The notes below the pieces were generated by a model. The model worked only from the letters and a program-made list of their open reading frames with translations, made no database searches and was not told where the DNA came from. The position numbers and the translations under genes were made by a program. Shown in pieces: positions 41,271 through 50,387 of a stretch of 64,000 bases of DNA. The stretch lies in the NCBI RefSeq assembly GCF_029961145.1, contig NZ_JASBRG010000007.1, positions 367,897-431,896 on the forward strand, written 5' to 3'. Each line of letters begins with the position of its first letter. Position 1 is the first letter of the stretch. This DNA is from Pinibacter soli. GTDB lineage: Bacteria > Bacteroidota > Bacteroidia > Chitinophagales > Chitinophagaceae.

Positions 41271-43052
41271 ATGAAGCTTACACCTGAACAACAAAATATC
41301 ATCAAGTCATCTGGCAACATCAAAATAAATGCCGTTGCAGGCTCGGGTAAAACAACGACTGTCATTGAATATGCAAAGACGCGTCCGAAAGGCGCAAGGA
41401 TACTTTATCTTGCTTTCAATAAATCGGTGAAACTGGAAGCGCAAAAAAGGTTTGCTGATTTGGGGATTGACAATGTAAAAGTAGAAACTGCGCATTCTCT
41501 CGCGTATAAACACATTGTTTTCAAACATGGTTACAAAGTAAAACTGCAAGGCTACAAAACGAACGAAATAGCCGAATTACTGAACCTGCAAGGCAATGGA
41601 GAAAAACACGCTGAATATATTGTTGCCAATCATATCAACAAATTCATCGCTTACTTTTCAAACAGCAATAAACTAAAAATACAGGAGTTAAATTATCTCG
41701 ACACCATCTCCGACGAGAAGGCTAAACAATTTGTAACCACCTTTTACAGTTATATTGAGAAACAAACACGATTGTTTTTGAGCAAAATGGATAAAGGTGA
41801 AATTGAAATCACACATGATTTTTATCTCAAGAAATTTCAGCTTTCCAATCCAACGCTTCACTACGATTATATTTTATTTGATGAAGGGCAAGATGCTTCA
41901 TCAGCGATGCTTGATGTTTTCTTTAAACAAAAAGCCACGAAAGTAATTGTGGGCGACACGCATCAGCAAATTTATGGTTGGCGCTACGCTGTGAACTCTC
42001 TTGAGAAGGCCAACTTCGACACACACTATCTTTCAACCAGTTTTCGTTTTCCGCAGGATGTTGCACTTCTTGCAATGGAGGTATTGAAATGGAAAAAACA
42101 TATTGGCGAAGAACCAAAATTTACTATTACAGGAAAAGGAACAGCTGGTAAAGTAAAATCAAAAGCGGTAATTGCAAGAACAAATCTTGGCTTGCTTTTG
42201 AAAGCCATTGAATATGTAACAGAGAAGAAAAAGGTTAAGAACATTTATTTTGAAGGCAACATCAACTCTTACACGTATGCAGATGAAGGCGCTTCACTTT
42301 ACGATGTTCTGAACTTATATAACGGGAAACGTCATCTTATCAGGGACAAGTTAATCAATGGAATGAAAGACCTTGATGAGTTGGAAGACTATATAGAAAA
42401 AACGGAAGACCCGCAACTTGGAATGATGGTTGAAATTGTAAAAGAATACGGAGATGAAATTCCGGGCATTATTAAAGCGATTAAAGACAAGCATATTGGC
42501 AATGATGAAAAAGAAAATGCGGAGATGATCTTTTCAACCGTTCATCGTTGTAAGGGAATGGAGTACGATGCAGTTCAGATCGTAGACGATTTTATCTCCG
42601 AAGAAAAATTAGAAAGGAAGAAGAAAGAAGGCCTGGATATTGATGTTGCTAAACTCAACGAAGAGATCAATCTCTTATATGTTGCCGTAACCCGGGCAAA
42701 AAACACACTATATATTCCGGAAACACTTGTTCCGAAGGAATTTCCACGTTCTTCCCATATTCATGTCATAAAACCTTTGACGGAGGAAGAAAAGAAAAAA
42801 ACAGGAACCGCCGCACAACCAAAAGTGGCGATCAAAAAGGGAGCCGGAAACGCCAAAGCTTATTCAATCGATAAAATGCGGGAGGTACACAAGGTCGCAT
42901 ATAAACCGTGGACTGAGGAACTTGACGAAGAGCTGACCCAAATGTATTTCAATGGCACGCGCCTTCCTGATTTGGCAAAACACTTTAGCCGCACAAAAGG
43001 CGCTATTGTGGCGCGGATTAGAAAGCTGGAGTTAGATAATTTATATGAATAG
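41271..43052 (+). CDS. FBH1-like UvrD-family helicase with C-terminal HTH-like domain
   Basis: The 593-residue protein is a superfamily 1 helicase close in layout to the F-box DNA helicase 1 (FBH1) type rather than to classic UvrD. Motifs seen: Q-motif LTPEQQNI, Walker A VAGSGKT at 22-28, LAFNKSV, motif II FDEGQD at 203-208, GDTHQQIYGWR, TVHRCKGMEYDAVQIVDD and VAVTRAKNTL near 487-496. After a Lys/Ala-rich linker, the last 50 residues (WTEELDEELTQMYFNGTRL, then SRTKGAIVARIRKLEL) form a helix-turn-helix-like domain that may contact DNA. It probably unwinds or clears DNA-bound proteins during repair. It follows the broken hydrolase gene by 54 bases on the same strand; no other repair genes are adjacent. 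Confidence 0.85.
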   Translation: MKLTPEQQNIIKSSGNIKINAVAGSGKTTTVIEYAKTRPKGARILYLAFNKSVKLEAQKRFADLGIDNVKVETAHSLAYKHIVFKHGYKVKLQGYKTNEIAELLNLQGNGEKHAEYIVANHINKFIAYFSNSNKLKIQELNYLDTISDEKAKQFVTTFYSYIEKQTRLFLSKMDKGEIEITHDFYLKKFQLSNPTLHYDYILFDEGQDASSAMLDVFFKQKATKVIVGDTHQQIYGWRYAVNSLEKANFDTHYLSTSFRFPQDVALLAMEVLKWKKHIGEEPKFTITGKGTAGKVKSKAVIARTNLGLLLKAIEYVTEKKKVKNIYFEGNINSYTYADEGASLYDVLNLYNGKRHLIRDKLINGMKDLDELEDYIEKTEDPQLGMMVEIVKEYGDEIPGIIKAIKDKHIGNDEKENAEMIFSTVHRCKGMEYDAVQIVDDFISEEKLERKKKEGLDIDVAKLNEEINLLYVAVTRAKNTLYIPETLVPKEFPRSSHIHVIKPLTEEEKKKTGTAAQPKVAIKKGAGNAKAYSIDKMREVHKVAYKPWTEELDEELTQMYFNGTRLPDLAKHFSRTKGAIVARIRKLELDNLYE

Positions 43053-43100
43053 AAGTTTAAAATGCATCCTATCTATTTGCATTTACTTTTTTAATGTTCT

Positions 43101-43235
43101 TTAATCACTGTGATGATCTGCACGGATGAAACCGGTTCGGACAGGCTTTGACCAGCCTGATCCAACAACTGTACTCATGCTGTTGTCGAAGGACGCCCTT
43201 GTAATTGTCGCATTTGCACTATAATAGCACGGGTT
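43101..43235 (-). pseudogene. Possible remnant of a C-terminal coding segment
   Basis: In the 270-base gap 43053-43322 the minus strand has a frame ending at 43101 that reads ANATITRASFDNSMSTVVG and then GWSKPVRTGFIRADHHSD. It has no start, and another frame just upstream (TSFTPQTNLINKP) could be its continuation after a shift. It looks protein-like by composition only; I do not recognise the family. Confidence 0.25.
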
Positions 43236-43322
43236 TGTTGATTAGATTTGTCTGCGGGGTAAAACTGGTTCTGCCGGCCCGACCGTTATCTTTTTCTTTA
43301 CAACTGACAAATAACTTTTTTA

Positions 43323-43769
43323 ATGAAGACAATATTTGATAAATCAATAAGAGATGAATTGATTGAAAGAATCGGCCACGTAAATGAAAGCAGTAAAAGT
43401 GAATGGGGTAAAATGAATGTCAGTCAAATGCTTGCACATTGTGTGCAGTGGGAAGAAATGGCATTGAGCAAAAGGATTTACAAGCAATCGTTTCTCGGAA
43501 AACTTTTTGGAAAAAAAGCATTAAAAGGATTTATAAAAGACGAAACTCCTTTTCGCAGAAATGTGCCGACTGTTCCCGAGTTTAGAATAAAGGAAACAAA
43601 TGGAAACGTAGAGGAGCTTAAGAAAAAGTGGATCAACCTGATGAAAGAATATGAGCAATTTGGCGACAGCAGTTTTGTTCATCCCTTTTTTGGACGAATG
43701 ACTAGGGAGCAGGTAGGTATTTTGGCGTATAAGCATAGCGATCATCATTTGAGGCAGTTTAATGCCTGA
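43323..43769 (+). CDS. DUF1569 (DinB-like) protein
   Basis: The 148-residue protein fits the DUF1569 family of the DinB/YfiT four-helix-bundle superfamily. Signatures are MNVSQMLAHCVQWEEMAL near residue 38, FVHPFFGRMTREQVGILAYKHSDHHLRQF at the end (histidines that commonly bind metal), and a central GKLFGKKALKGFI. Such proteins are small cytosolic and often thiol- or metal-dependent; function is unknown. The ATG at 43323 is a good start. It is a single gene. Confidence 0.85.
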   Translation: MKTIFDKSIRDELIERIGHVNESSKSEWGKMNVSQMLAHCVQWEEMALSKRIYKQSFLGKLFGKKALKGFIKDETPFRRNVPTVPEFRIKETNGNVEELKKKWINLMKEYEQFGDSSFVHPFFGRMTREQVGILAYKHSDHHLRQFNA

Positions 43770-43894
43770 TACATACTCTTGTTTTCAAACTGACGTTCCC
43801 TGTTTCTTTTCCGTATTATTTAGTAAGTTTATCCGTAAATACCTAAACCATCGCGTGTCATTCTGGTGACAGCGTGCTATTACAAACCCGAATT

Positions 43895-44905
43895 ATGCGA
43901 CTCCTTACCCTACTGTTATTTCTGTTTACACTCTGCTTTAAAGGCTTCTCCCAAACCAATATAACATTAATACTCACCGCAGGCAAAGAGGTTGCGAAAG
44001 TATATGCCATGGATATTAGTCAGAAAGAGAAACTTACCTCAACTTATCGGGATACTGTCAATTTAAATTTTACTAAAACAAGTAATATCGATCTGTATAA
44101 TATCGGTTGTTATGTAGGAAAAAGACAATTTTGGGACCAAATCTGGCTGGATTCCGGCAACATAGAAATCCATGCACATTTGGACTCAACAACATTTAAA
44201 ATCGATACTGTTATTAATTCCCGGTTCTTCAACTATGTGGCAAATTTTCATGCGAAATATGATGACTATTTTACACGAAATGATACCATTCAAATCAACA
44301 GATTTCTCCTTGACAGAATAGATGCCAATATAGACAATCCGTTTTCTTTGTGGATTGCGATGTATTATCTAAACCTGAATCAAAACAGTAAAGGCAAAGT
44401 TGATCTGCTAATGCAAACGCTAGCCAAACAAGGCGACAAATTTTCATGGTTCTCATGCTTTCCCGTTGTTAAAGGACGAATAAAAAGTGTCTTGTCAACC
44501 GATCGACTGAATATTTCGGATTTTGATTTTATTGGAAAACAGAACACAAAGACTTTTCTGACTCTTAACAAAGCAGACTATTATGTTTTGGATTTTTGGT
44601 TCCTCGGCTGCGCACCTTGCCGAGCAGAACACAAAATAATAGCAAAAAAATATAATCAGTTGCTTGCGAAAAACATTGAAGTGATCGGCATTGCTACTGA
44701 TGAATATTGTAAGCAATGGGAAAAATATCTTTCTGCAAACAAATACGATTGGCCGAATTACCTGCAGGCATCAAAAAATAAAATTACGGAAGCCCTGAAA
44801 GTAAGTGGCACACCATACTATGTAGTTATCAATAGCAACGGTGATATTATTGGCCGATTCAATTCCTTTATGGAGGTTTTGAAAAAGTTTAACCTTAATA
44901 TATAA
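43895..44905 (+). CDS. Secreted thioredoxin-fold protein (TlpA-like) with CxxC
   Basis: The product of about 336 residues has a signal peptide (FTLCFKGFSQ, about 20 residues), an N-terminal beta-rich and helical domain of about 190 residues, and a C-terminal thioredoxin domain with the active site FWFLGCAPCRAEH and the cis-Pro strand VSGTPYYVVINSNGDIIGRF. It probably acts as a periplasmic thiol-disulfide oxidoreductase or peroxiredoxin-like protein, as is common in Bacteroidota. The frame is open from 43874, but the ATG at 43895 gives the signal peptide. The membrane-protein gene starts 10 bases later, suggesting one transcript. Confidence 0.85.
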   Translation: MRLLTLLLFLFTLCFKGFSQTNITLILTAGKEVAKVYAMDISQKEKLTSTYRDTVNLNFTKTSNIDLYNIGCYVGKRQFWDQIWLDSGNIEIHAHLDSTTFKIDTVINSRFFNYVANFHAKYDDYFTRNDTIQINRFLLDRIDANIDNPFSLWIAMYYLNLNQNSKGKVDLLMQTLAKQGDKFSWFSCFPVVKGRIKSVLSTDRLNISDFDFIGKQNTKTFLTLNKADYYVLDFWFLGCAPCRAEHKIIAKKYNQLLAKNIEVIGIATDEYCKQWEKYLSANKYDWPNYLQASKNKITEALKVSGTPYYVVINSNGDIIGRFNSFMEVLKKFNLNI

Positions 44906-44915
44906 ACTGATAAAC

Positions 44916-45386
44916 ATGCAAGAAAATCAAATAGACCTACTTACCCACGAACTCGCCCCCGAAAACGCATTACCAAGGAAAAAAATGCTGCCTTTATGGA
45001 TTAAAATATTCGCATGGATTTTTTTGATTTTTAGCTTATTTGTGCCAATAGTACTGGTTTTAGGAGTATCGGAACATGATGCCAAACTGGCCTTGTACGG
45101 GCTTGAAACAAATAAGCCGTTTTCATTGACTGGTATCATAATTACAGCGATTTTTGCAATCAAAGGAATTACCGCATTTGGGTTACTGAAAGAAAAAGAC
45201 TGGGCAATTAAAATTGGAATAGTGGACGCTATTATAGGAATTACAATTTGCCCGCTTGTAATGTTTTCTCCTGTTATAGGCTCCACCGGTGGCTTTTCGA
45301 TAAGGCTCGAGCTTATTGCGCTCGTCCCCTATTTATTGAAGCTTTTGAAAATAAAACCTCAATGGGAATCCTTCATGTACGTATAG
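44916..45386 (+). CDS. Small integral membrane protein
   Basis: This 156-residue protein has about four hydrophobic segments (near residues 28-50, 72-92, 98-118 and 128-145) after a polar N-terminus. No family is recognised. It follows the thioredoxin-fold gene by 10 bases, so the two are probably co-transcribed, and precedes the CYTH gene by 26 bases. Confidence 0.65.
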   Translation: MQENQIDLLTHELAPENALPRKKMLPLWIKIFAWIFLIFSLFVPIVLVLGVSEHDAKLALYGLETNKPFSLTGIIITAIFAIKGITAFGLLKEKDWAIKIGIVDAIIGITICPLVMFSPVIGSTGGFSIRLELIALVPYLLKLLKIKPQWESFMYV

Positions 45387-45412
45387 TTTTCAACAATAAC
45401 TTTAAACCCATC

Positions 45413-45883
45413 ATGCCACTAGAAATAGAACGGAAATATCTTGTCGACCACCAAAAGTGGAACTCGCTTGAAAAGCCTGCCGGCAAGCGCTATAGGCAAG
45501 GCTATCTTTCAACAGATGAAAATAAAACAATACGCATAAGGACAACCGGTGCAGAAGCCTATTTGACGATTAAAGGAAAATCGAAGGGCGCAACACGCAG
45601 TGAATTTGAGTATGAAATTCCCTTAGCCGAGGCGACACAAATGCTGGATACGCTTTCGGAAAGTGAGCTATCGAAAACCCGTTACGAAATTCATTACATG
45701 GGCAAACTTTGGGAAGTAGACGTTTTTCATGATGCGAATGCGGGCCTGATCGTGGCTGAAATAGAACTGGATAATGAGGATGAAAAATTTGAATTGCCCG
45801 ACTGGATTTTACAAGAGGTAACGGATGATGCTAAATATTATAATTCGAATTTGACGTCGAATCCATTTTCCAAATGGAAATAG
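45413..45883 (+). CDS. CYTH-domain protein (adenylate cyclase / thiamine-triphosphatase-like)
   Basis: The 156-residue cytosolic protein has the canonical N-terminal ExExK motif (LEIERKYLV), the expected basic and acidic residues of the CYTH tunnel fold (TIRIRTTGAEAYLTIKGKSKG, RSEFEYEIPL), and a C-terminal acidic stretch (LIVAEIELDNEDEKFELPDW). The family hydrolyses or binds polyphosphate or triphosphate compounds such as tripolyphosphate or thiamine triphosphate, with metal. Length is typical of the short bacterial type. The ATG at 45413 starts directly at the motif; an in-frame longer start overlaps the previous gene and is rejected. Confidence 0.92.
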   Translation: MPLEIERKYLVDHQKWNSLEKPAGKRYRQGYLSTDENKTIRIRTTGAEAYLTIKGKSKGATRSEFEYEIPLAEATQMLDTLSESELSKTRYEIHYMGKLWEVDVFHDANAGLIVAEIELDNEDEKFELPDWILQEVTDDAKYYNSNLTSNPFSKWK

Positions 45884-46002
45884 AATTCGCCGACAGGATC
45901 TATTTCAAAGATGAAAAATCTTTTGCTGTACAAGTTGCTGCATTCGTCGCGAAGAATTTAGACTTACCCATATTGCTATCCGAAAAATACGCTATGAATT
46001 AA
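45874..46002 (+). CDS. Possible small ORF overlapping the CYTH gene end
   Basis: An ATG inside the CYTH stop region opens a 42-codon frame (beginning MEIEFADRIYFKDEKSFAVQ) that ends at 46002. It has a protein-like composition and overlaps by 10 bases, as coupled genes sometimes do. No family is known and no independent support exists. Confidence 0.3.
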   Translation: MEIEFADRIYFKDEKSFAVQVAAFVAKNLDLPILLSEKYAMN

Positions 46003-46154
46003 TCGTGGGCTTTTGTATATTTAGATAGCATTGGATGCTTCGCTGGAAAATAACAGAAATTACTGCTTTCCTCAACCTGCTGTAATACGACAAACACCTA
46101 TCCTTCCCTGGATCGGCTTTAAGACAACCCTATTCACCCCACAAACCTAACGTT

Positions 46155-46643
46155 ATGAAACTCCTGGCGCTGCTGGTATCTATTACATTATGTTATAGCA
46201 TCTGTGCACAAAAACCACTTTTTATACGGGTATACAATTTCGAAGGGGAAAAAGTAGACAAAGGATTTATATTAGCCATTACGGATACACTAGTCATTAT
46301 TGCCGGAGACAAAGGCAATGATACTATTCGGGTAAAGGATATTGGTGCCATTCGAACCAAGCATTCCGCGGCTCATAATTTGGGTATTGGCGCAGGTATT
46401 GGCACAGTGGGATTTGTAACCTACGGAATTGCATCGGCTGATCCAGATGAGTTTTTGGGATATACGGCGGCGGAAGGCGCATTGATGGGCCTGATAGTAG
46501 GCGTTCCGGTTGGAGGTGCACTTGGAGCCTTGACGCTCCCATTTAAGGATTCTAAACATTTCATAATTTACGGAGACGCCGAGCGATGGAAAGCATTTAA
46601 TAAAATGGTAGTAAACGAGAACTTTACTAATAGTGAAAAATAG
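46155..46643 (+). CDS. Secreted glycine-rich protein (paralogue of a truncated copy at 48857)
   Basis: The 162-residue protein has a signal peptide (CYSICAQ, about 18 residues), a short beta-rich segment (LFIRVYNFEGEKVDKGFI), and a glycine-rich hydrophobic stretch (IGAGIGTVGFVTYGIA, then ALMGLIVGVPVGGALGALTL) that looks membrane-inserting, ending in a charged tail (KHFIIYGDAERWKAFNK). It may sit in a membrane or associate with one. A truncated relative lies at 48857-49204, sharing TKHS...H, GAGIG, and the tail with a conserved Trp-Lys. Function is unknown. Confidence 0.7.
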   Translation: MKLLALLVSITLCYSICAQKPLFIRVYNFEGEKVDKGFILAITDTLVIIAGDKGNDTIRVKDIGAIRTKHSAAHNLGIGAGIGTVGFVTYGIASADPDEFLGYTAAEGALMGLIVGVPVGGALGALTLPFKDSKHFIIYGDAERWKAFNKMVVNENFTNSEK

Positions 46644-46750
46644 CTTTTCTAGCGGAGCGAGTCGTTCGTTGAAAAGGTTGTTGAGCAGTTCGCAAATGAT
46701 CTGCGCACTTTATGTTTGACAACCGAAAATTACTTTGACCAATTTTTGAT

Positions 46751-47605
46751 TTATTGTTTTTGATAAACCCTTACAAAGTCAATTTCAAAACGCCTCGGGT
46801 AAGAAGTGTTTGCTGGGTTACCGCCGTTTTGCCCGCCAATAGCGAGGTTCAGCAACATGTAGTGTGGTTGTTTGAATGGATTAAAACCACTTCCGTCTTT
46901 ATCCACTACCGAATCTGTTATTATTTTGTTGAGTGTATGTCCGTCAATAGAAAGCACTATTGAATCTGCTGACCAATCCATTCTCCATGTATGAAATTGT
47001 GATGCCCATTTTTCGCCGCCGAGCGAATCAGTAGCAAAACGTTTGCTGTGCCACTCCTGTTTATCTCCACGACCAAGTGTTACGAGGTTTGCCAGCAACA
47101 TTCCCCTGTAATATTCCATAATATCAATTTCGCCGTTTGCGGGCCATCTTTTTTCAACACCCAATGTCCACCATGCGGGCCACATGCCGCTGCTTATATC
47201 AATACGGCCACGCATTTCAAAGCGACCATATGTCCATGTTTTTTTCTTAGCGGTTATAAGGCACGAAGAAGTGTAATTGATTTCTCTCCTGCTCTTCCGC
47301 CAGTCGCGACTGCCTTCTTCATAACGTGGATTACTTTTAGTTTCTTTTCTTGCCTCTATTATCAGGCTTCCATTTTCGCACCAGGCATTATCCGGTTGAT
47401 ACCATTGGTCCTCTTCGTTGCGCACGAATCCATGTTCGTAGCCCCAGTTGGCGGTGTCGGGTTTTCCATTCTTGTTGAACTCGTCTGCCCACACCAGCTT
47501 GTACCTTTCTTTTTTATAAAGGTTGCGTGCGGCTTTTGTGATCTGCGCATAGATAGAAAATGTACCCGGAATGACTGCTGCGGCAATAAGAAAAATCTTT
47601 TTCAT
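46751..47605 (-). CDS. GH16-family endo-glucanase or galactanase
   Basis: The 284-residue secreted enzyme has a signal peptide (FSIYAQ, about 21 residues) and a GH16 jelly roll. The catalytic motif GEIDIMEYY holds nucleophile Glu159, Asp161 and acid/base Glu164; MWPAWWTLG and FVRNEEDQWYQPDN are the other conserved blocks. The three-carboxylate spacing without an insert fits laminarinase/agarase-like members that cut beta-1,3- or mixed beta-glucans or galactans; the substrate cannot be decided. It ends convergently with the plus-strand gene at 46643. The protein is of normal length and looks active. Confidence 0.92.
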   Translation of the reverse strand: MKKIFLIAAAVIPGTFSIYAQITKAARNLYKKERYKLVWADEFNKNGKPDTANWGYEHGFVRNEEDQWYQPDNAWCENGSLIIEARKETKSNPRYEEGSRDWRKSRREINYTSSCLITAKKKTWTYGRFEMRGRIDISSGMWPAWWTLGVEKRWPANGEIDIMEYYRGMLLANLVTLGRGDKQEWHSKRFATDSLGGEKWASQFHTWRMDWSADSIVLSIDGHTLNKIITDSVVDKDGSGFNPFKQPHYMLLNLAIGGQNGGNPANTSYPRRFEIDFVRVYQKQ

Positions 47606-47790
47606 AATTATTTCAAAACAAAATCAAGCTAATGAATTTCATCGGAGAAACGATTCGCTTTTTTTAAGCAGAGCTGCTTTAGAGTGTTTCTTATACTTCA
47701 GTTAAAACAATCGTATCTGACAAAAATATGAAACGAGGCTGCATAAGTGTAGACTATACCATTATTCACTTTGCGGCTATGATCAAATAG

Positions 47791-47826
47791 AATGGGCAAA
47801 TAGAAATCAGGTTCTATTTGCCCATT
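47791..47826. terminator. Perfect 15-bp hairpin, probable terminator
   Basis: AATGGGCAAATAGAA at 47791-47805 pairs perfectly with TTCTATTTGCCCATT at 47812-47826 around a 6-base loop. It lies 33 bases past the stop of the lipase gene at 47860 (minus strand) and is flanked by T-rich sequence on both strands. Confidence 0.8.
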
Positions 47827-47859
47827 TATTTCTTACCAGCCCAATGTCAAGGCAGTTTA

Positions 47860-48699
47860 TCAATTCGTTTTAACGTTCAACCAATCCAAAATATCATTCA
47901 TCACCAATTCCTTGCCTATGTCGTTAAGCAAGTCGTGATAATGTCCTTCATACAACTTCAGCGTTTTATCTTGCGATAATGAGTTATCGTAGAAATACTG
48001 ACTGCCACTCGGTTTGGTAGCTTTATCAGCAGTGCCGTGTACTATAAGCAGCGGAAGTGTAATGGTGGGTATTTCGGCCCTAAGTCTTTCATCAGCAAGT
48101 ACAAGTTGTTGCACGGTTTTAGTGGGCTGCACTTCGTGATCGATAAGTGGATCACTATTCATAAAATCAACCACTTCCTGGTCGCGTGAGAAGTCTTCGT
48201 TCTTTAATTTCAATACGTGTGCATGAGGAAAGACATGACTCAGTCCTTTCAAAACAGCAAGCGCAAATTCAGGCGCAGGCACCTGGAATGCAAAGCTTTC
48301 GCAGATGAAACCGTTCAATTTGTTTTGATAACCCAATGTATAAACAGCAGACAGTACGCCGCCTGCACTGTGCCCCAATAAAAATGTAGGCAAGTTGGGA
48401 TGCGCGGCCTGGGCAATGTCCACCAGTTTGTCAAGTTCAGTTACGAACGAGTTATAGTCAGCAATATAATATCGTTCGCCATCTGACTGTCCACGTCCGG
48501 GAAAGTCAATTGCATACACCGCATAATTCTGCGAGGCTAACTGTTGTGCCGTCCATTCGTAGTACCCGCTGTGGGAGTTGAACCCGTGCGCTATTACGAC
48601 CACGGCTTTTGGTTGGTCAGCAGATTTCCAGCTTCTGTAAAATACAGACATGCCATCTTCTGAAAGGAAAGTGGTTGGGTTTGTTTGATTTGATTCCAT
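47860..48699 (-). CDS. Alpha/beta hydrolase, monoacylglycerol-lipase-like
   Basis: The 279-residue cytosolic protein has the standard lipase motifs: oxyanion region VVVIAHGFNSHSGYY, DFPGRGQSDGERYYI, nucleophile elbow LLGHSAGGVLS with probable catalytic serine near residue 115, acid in LLIVHGTADKATKP, and His in YEGHYHDLL. The pattern GFxxHSGxY with PGRGxSDGER resembles monoacylglycerol lipases and lysophospholipases of the serine-aminopeptidase S33 group. There is no signal peptide. It is a single gene with a strong terminator. Confidence 0.88.
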   Translation of the reverse strand: MESNQTNPTTFLSEDGMSVFYRSWKSADQPKAVVVIAHGFNSHSGYYEWTAQQLASQNYAVYAIDFPGRGQSDGERYYIADYNSFVTELDKLVDIAQAAHPNLPTFLLGHSAGGVLSAVYTLGYQNKLNGFICESFAFQVPAPEFALAVLKGLSHVFPHAHVLKLKNEDFSRDQEVVDFMNSDPLIDHEVQPTKTVQQLVLADERLRAEIPTITLPLLIVHGTADKATKPSGSQYFYDNSLSQDKTLKLYEGHYHDLLNDIGKELVMNDILDWLNVKTN

Positions 48700-48856
48700 T
48701 TTAATGTTCTTTAATTTTGGAGGTTTTTAATAGTGTTATAAAAAGATTCAACTTTTTTCTAATATAATAAAAATCTTCCAGCGCTTATAGTGTGTTACTA
48801 AACGGTAACGAAAAGTTATAATACCCGGGTATTTTGCAACAATATCATTATCTCAT

Positions 48857-49204
48857 TTGCCGCGAGGCATTGGCTCTTTTAAAACCAAACATTCTAATGG
48901 TCATTATATAGGCTTTGGTGCTGGTATTGGAGCTGCTTCGGGAGCAATCCTGGGTGGTATTGGCGGCGCAGCAAGCGGCGGTTCTGAAACAGTTGTTTCG
49001 CCTGCAGAAACAGCAGCCATATTTGCAGCCCTAGGTTTGGCCGGTGGAGCAATAATTGGAGGAATAACTGCTGCAGCAAAAAATTCCAAACAATTTGTAA
49101 TTAATGGAGATACTACCAACTGGAAAACATTTCTGTCGATGGTAATTAGTTATAATGCTGCCTTGAAAATGGAATGGGAAAACCCGGTTCCATCGCATGG
49201 GTAG
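48857..49204 (+). pseudogene. Truncated paralogue of the 46155 glycine-rich protein
   Basis: The frame of about 115 residues begins at a TTG without a signal peptide. From IGSFKTKHSNGHYIGFGAGI onward it matches the middle and end of the 46155 gene (AIRTKHSAAHNLGIGAGIG and a tail with WK near the end), including the glycine-rich stretch. Upstream there are in-frame stops (for example at 48806) and no match to the missing N-terminal part. It therefore looks like a 5'-truncated duplicate rather than a functional gene. Confidence 0.5.
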
Positions 49205-49325
49205 AACGTGGTCAGGCTTTTCTGCCAGATTAAAAAACACTTACTTTTTGCTTTAATGGCAATTAGTTTCTATATTGTTCAGGCGTAGAGCACCACAAAT
49301 TTTAGCCCCTTTTTTAAATACCGTT

Positions 49326-49555
49326 ATGGATTTACTGAGCCTTAAGCCCTTGCTTCTGACATCGTTGCTGCATGGATTAAATGTATCTGCACAGGACAAA
49401 TTTTACCTGGGTTCCTCCGTTAAACAACGCAAGGTTGTTGACATTACTGCATCCAAAATAACATTACTCCGGAAATTGGTGGCACCAATAAAAGCGAGCT
49501 TGAGACGAGCAAAGTGCTGATGGTATTCAATACCAAGGGAGGTTTCTCATACTAA
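49326..49555 (+). pseudogene. Small secreted protein, frameshifted
   Basis: From the ATG at 49326 a signal peptide (to LNVSAQ) leads into KFYLGSSVKQRKVVDITASK. Near 49463-49471 the frame changes: in the next frame the sequence continues EIGGTNKSELETSKVLMVFN, then TKGGFSY to a stop at 49553-49555. The combined product would be about 76 residues and looks like a typical small secreted Bacteroidota protein in which an ITASK strand is followed by an EIGG strand. A missing base explains it. Confidence 0.55.
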
Positions 49556-49678
49556 CAAGCTTAATTTCAAACTTCCGCAAACATAGAAACTAGTCAGTCA
49601 ATATTTGCTCAGTTTTTCGTTACAACTTTTCAAAACGATTCAATAAATACAGTTTTTAAATCAACAACCAAAATCAAA

Positions 49679-50354
49679 ATGAAAGTGAAATCCCTTCTAC
49701 CCGTTTTCTCAATGCTTCTATCTCTGCTTTTCGTTAACGCCTCTGCATCTGAAAAAGTAACTGTTACTACGTCACCACAAACGGCCAAGATATTTGTGAA
49801 TGGCGTTTTGATGGGTTCTGGAAAAATAACAGTAACCGTTCCAAAAAAAGAATGTGTAACCGTAGAGATAAAACTTGAAGGCTATATCCAGGAGACAAGA
49901 ACTTACTGTGATAAAAAAGGAATGTCTGAGCCGCCTTCCACAGATTATACAATTGCAGGCTGATGAATCTTACACATCGAGTTTTCAAACAGATATTGCC
50001 AACAATGAGATACTAATCAATGTTAAACCAGGGCGCAGTAAAGATGACGCATGGAAACAGATCGTAAGCACAGTGCTTGGCAAGTTTGATGTGTTGGAAA
50101 ACAATGATGAAAAAGCCGGTTATCTCCGCACATCCTGGAACGGCAGCACTTACAGAGCAAACACCGTTCGCATCCGACTGATCATTAAACAATCATCAGA
50201 GGATCCTCTTGCATACAAGGTGAAGTTTGTTTCCGAAGAGTCTGGCAGGTCAGGCACCGCATTTAGTGCAGACGAACAATTTCATGCATTTAACCGGGTG
50301 CTAAAAAAATATGACGGATTTATTGAGGAATTGACGACACGTTTAAAGAATTAG
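49679..50354 (+). pseudogene. PEGA-like secreted protein, frameshifted
   Basis: The first frame (49679 onward) has a signal peptide (FVNASASE, about 23 residues) and a PEGA-like domain: VTTSPQTAKIFVNGVLMG, then VEIKLEGYIQETRTYCDKKG. It breaks near 49943-49951 and stops at 49963. The second frame continues QLQADESYTSSFQTDIANNE and GRSKDDAWKQIVSTVL and ends at 50354. Removing one base (for example an A near 49949) joins them into about 224 residues. The second part has no good start of its own. PEGA domains are small extracytoplasmic beta-sandwiches, role unknown. The gene is probably broken or misread. Confidence 0.65.
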
Positions 50355-50387
50355 CGCATGCCCATCTATATGCGATTTTTATAAAAA

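Noticed and set aside
47048-47632. 194-residue plus-strand frame opposite the GH16 gene
   Set aside because: Antisense to a well-supported GH16 enzyme; composition is that of a shadow frame.
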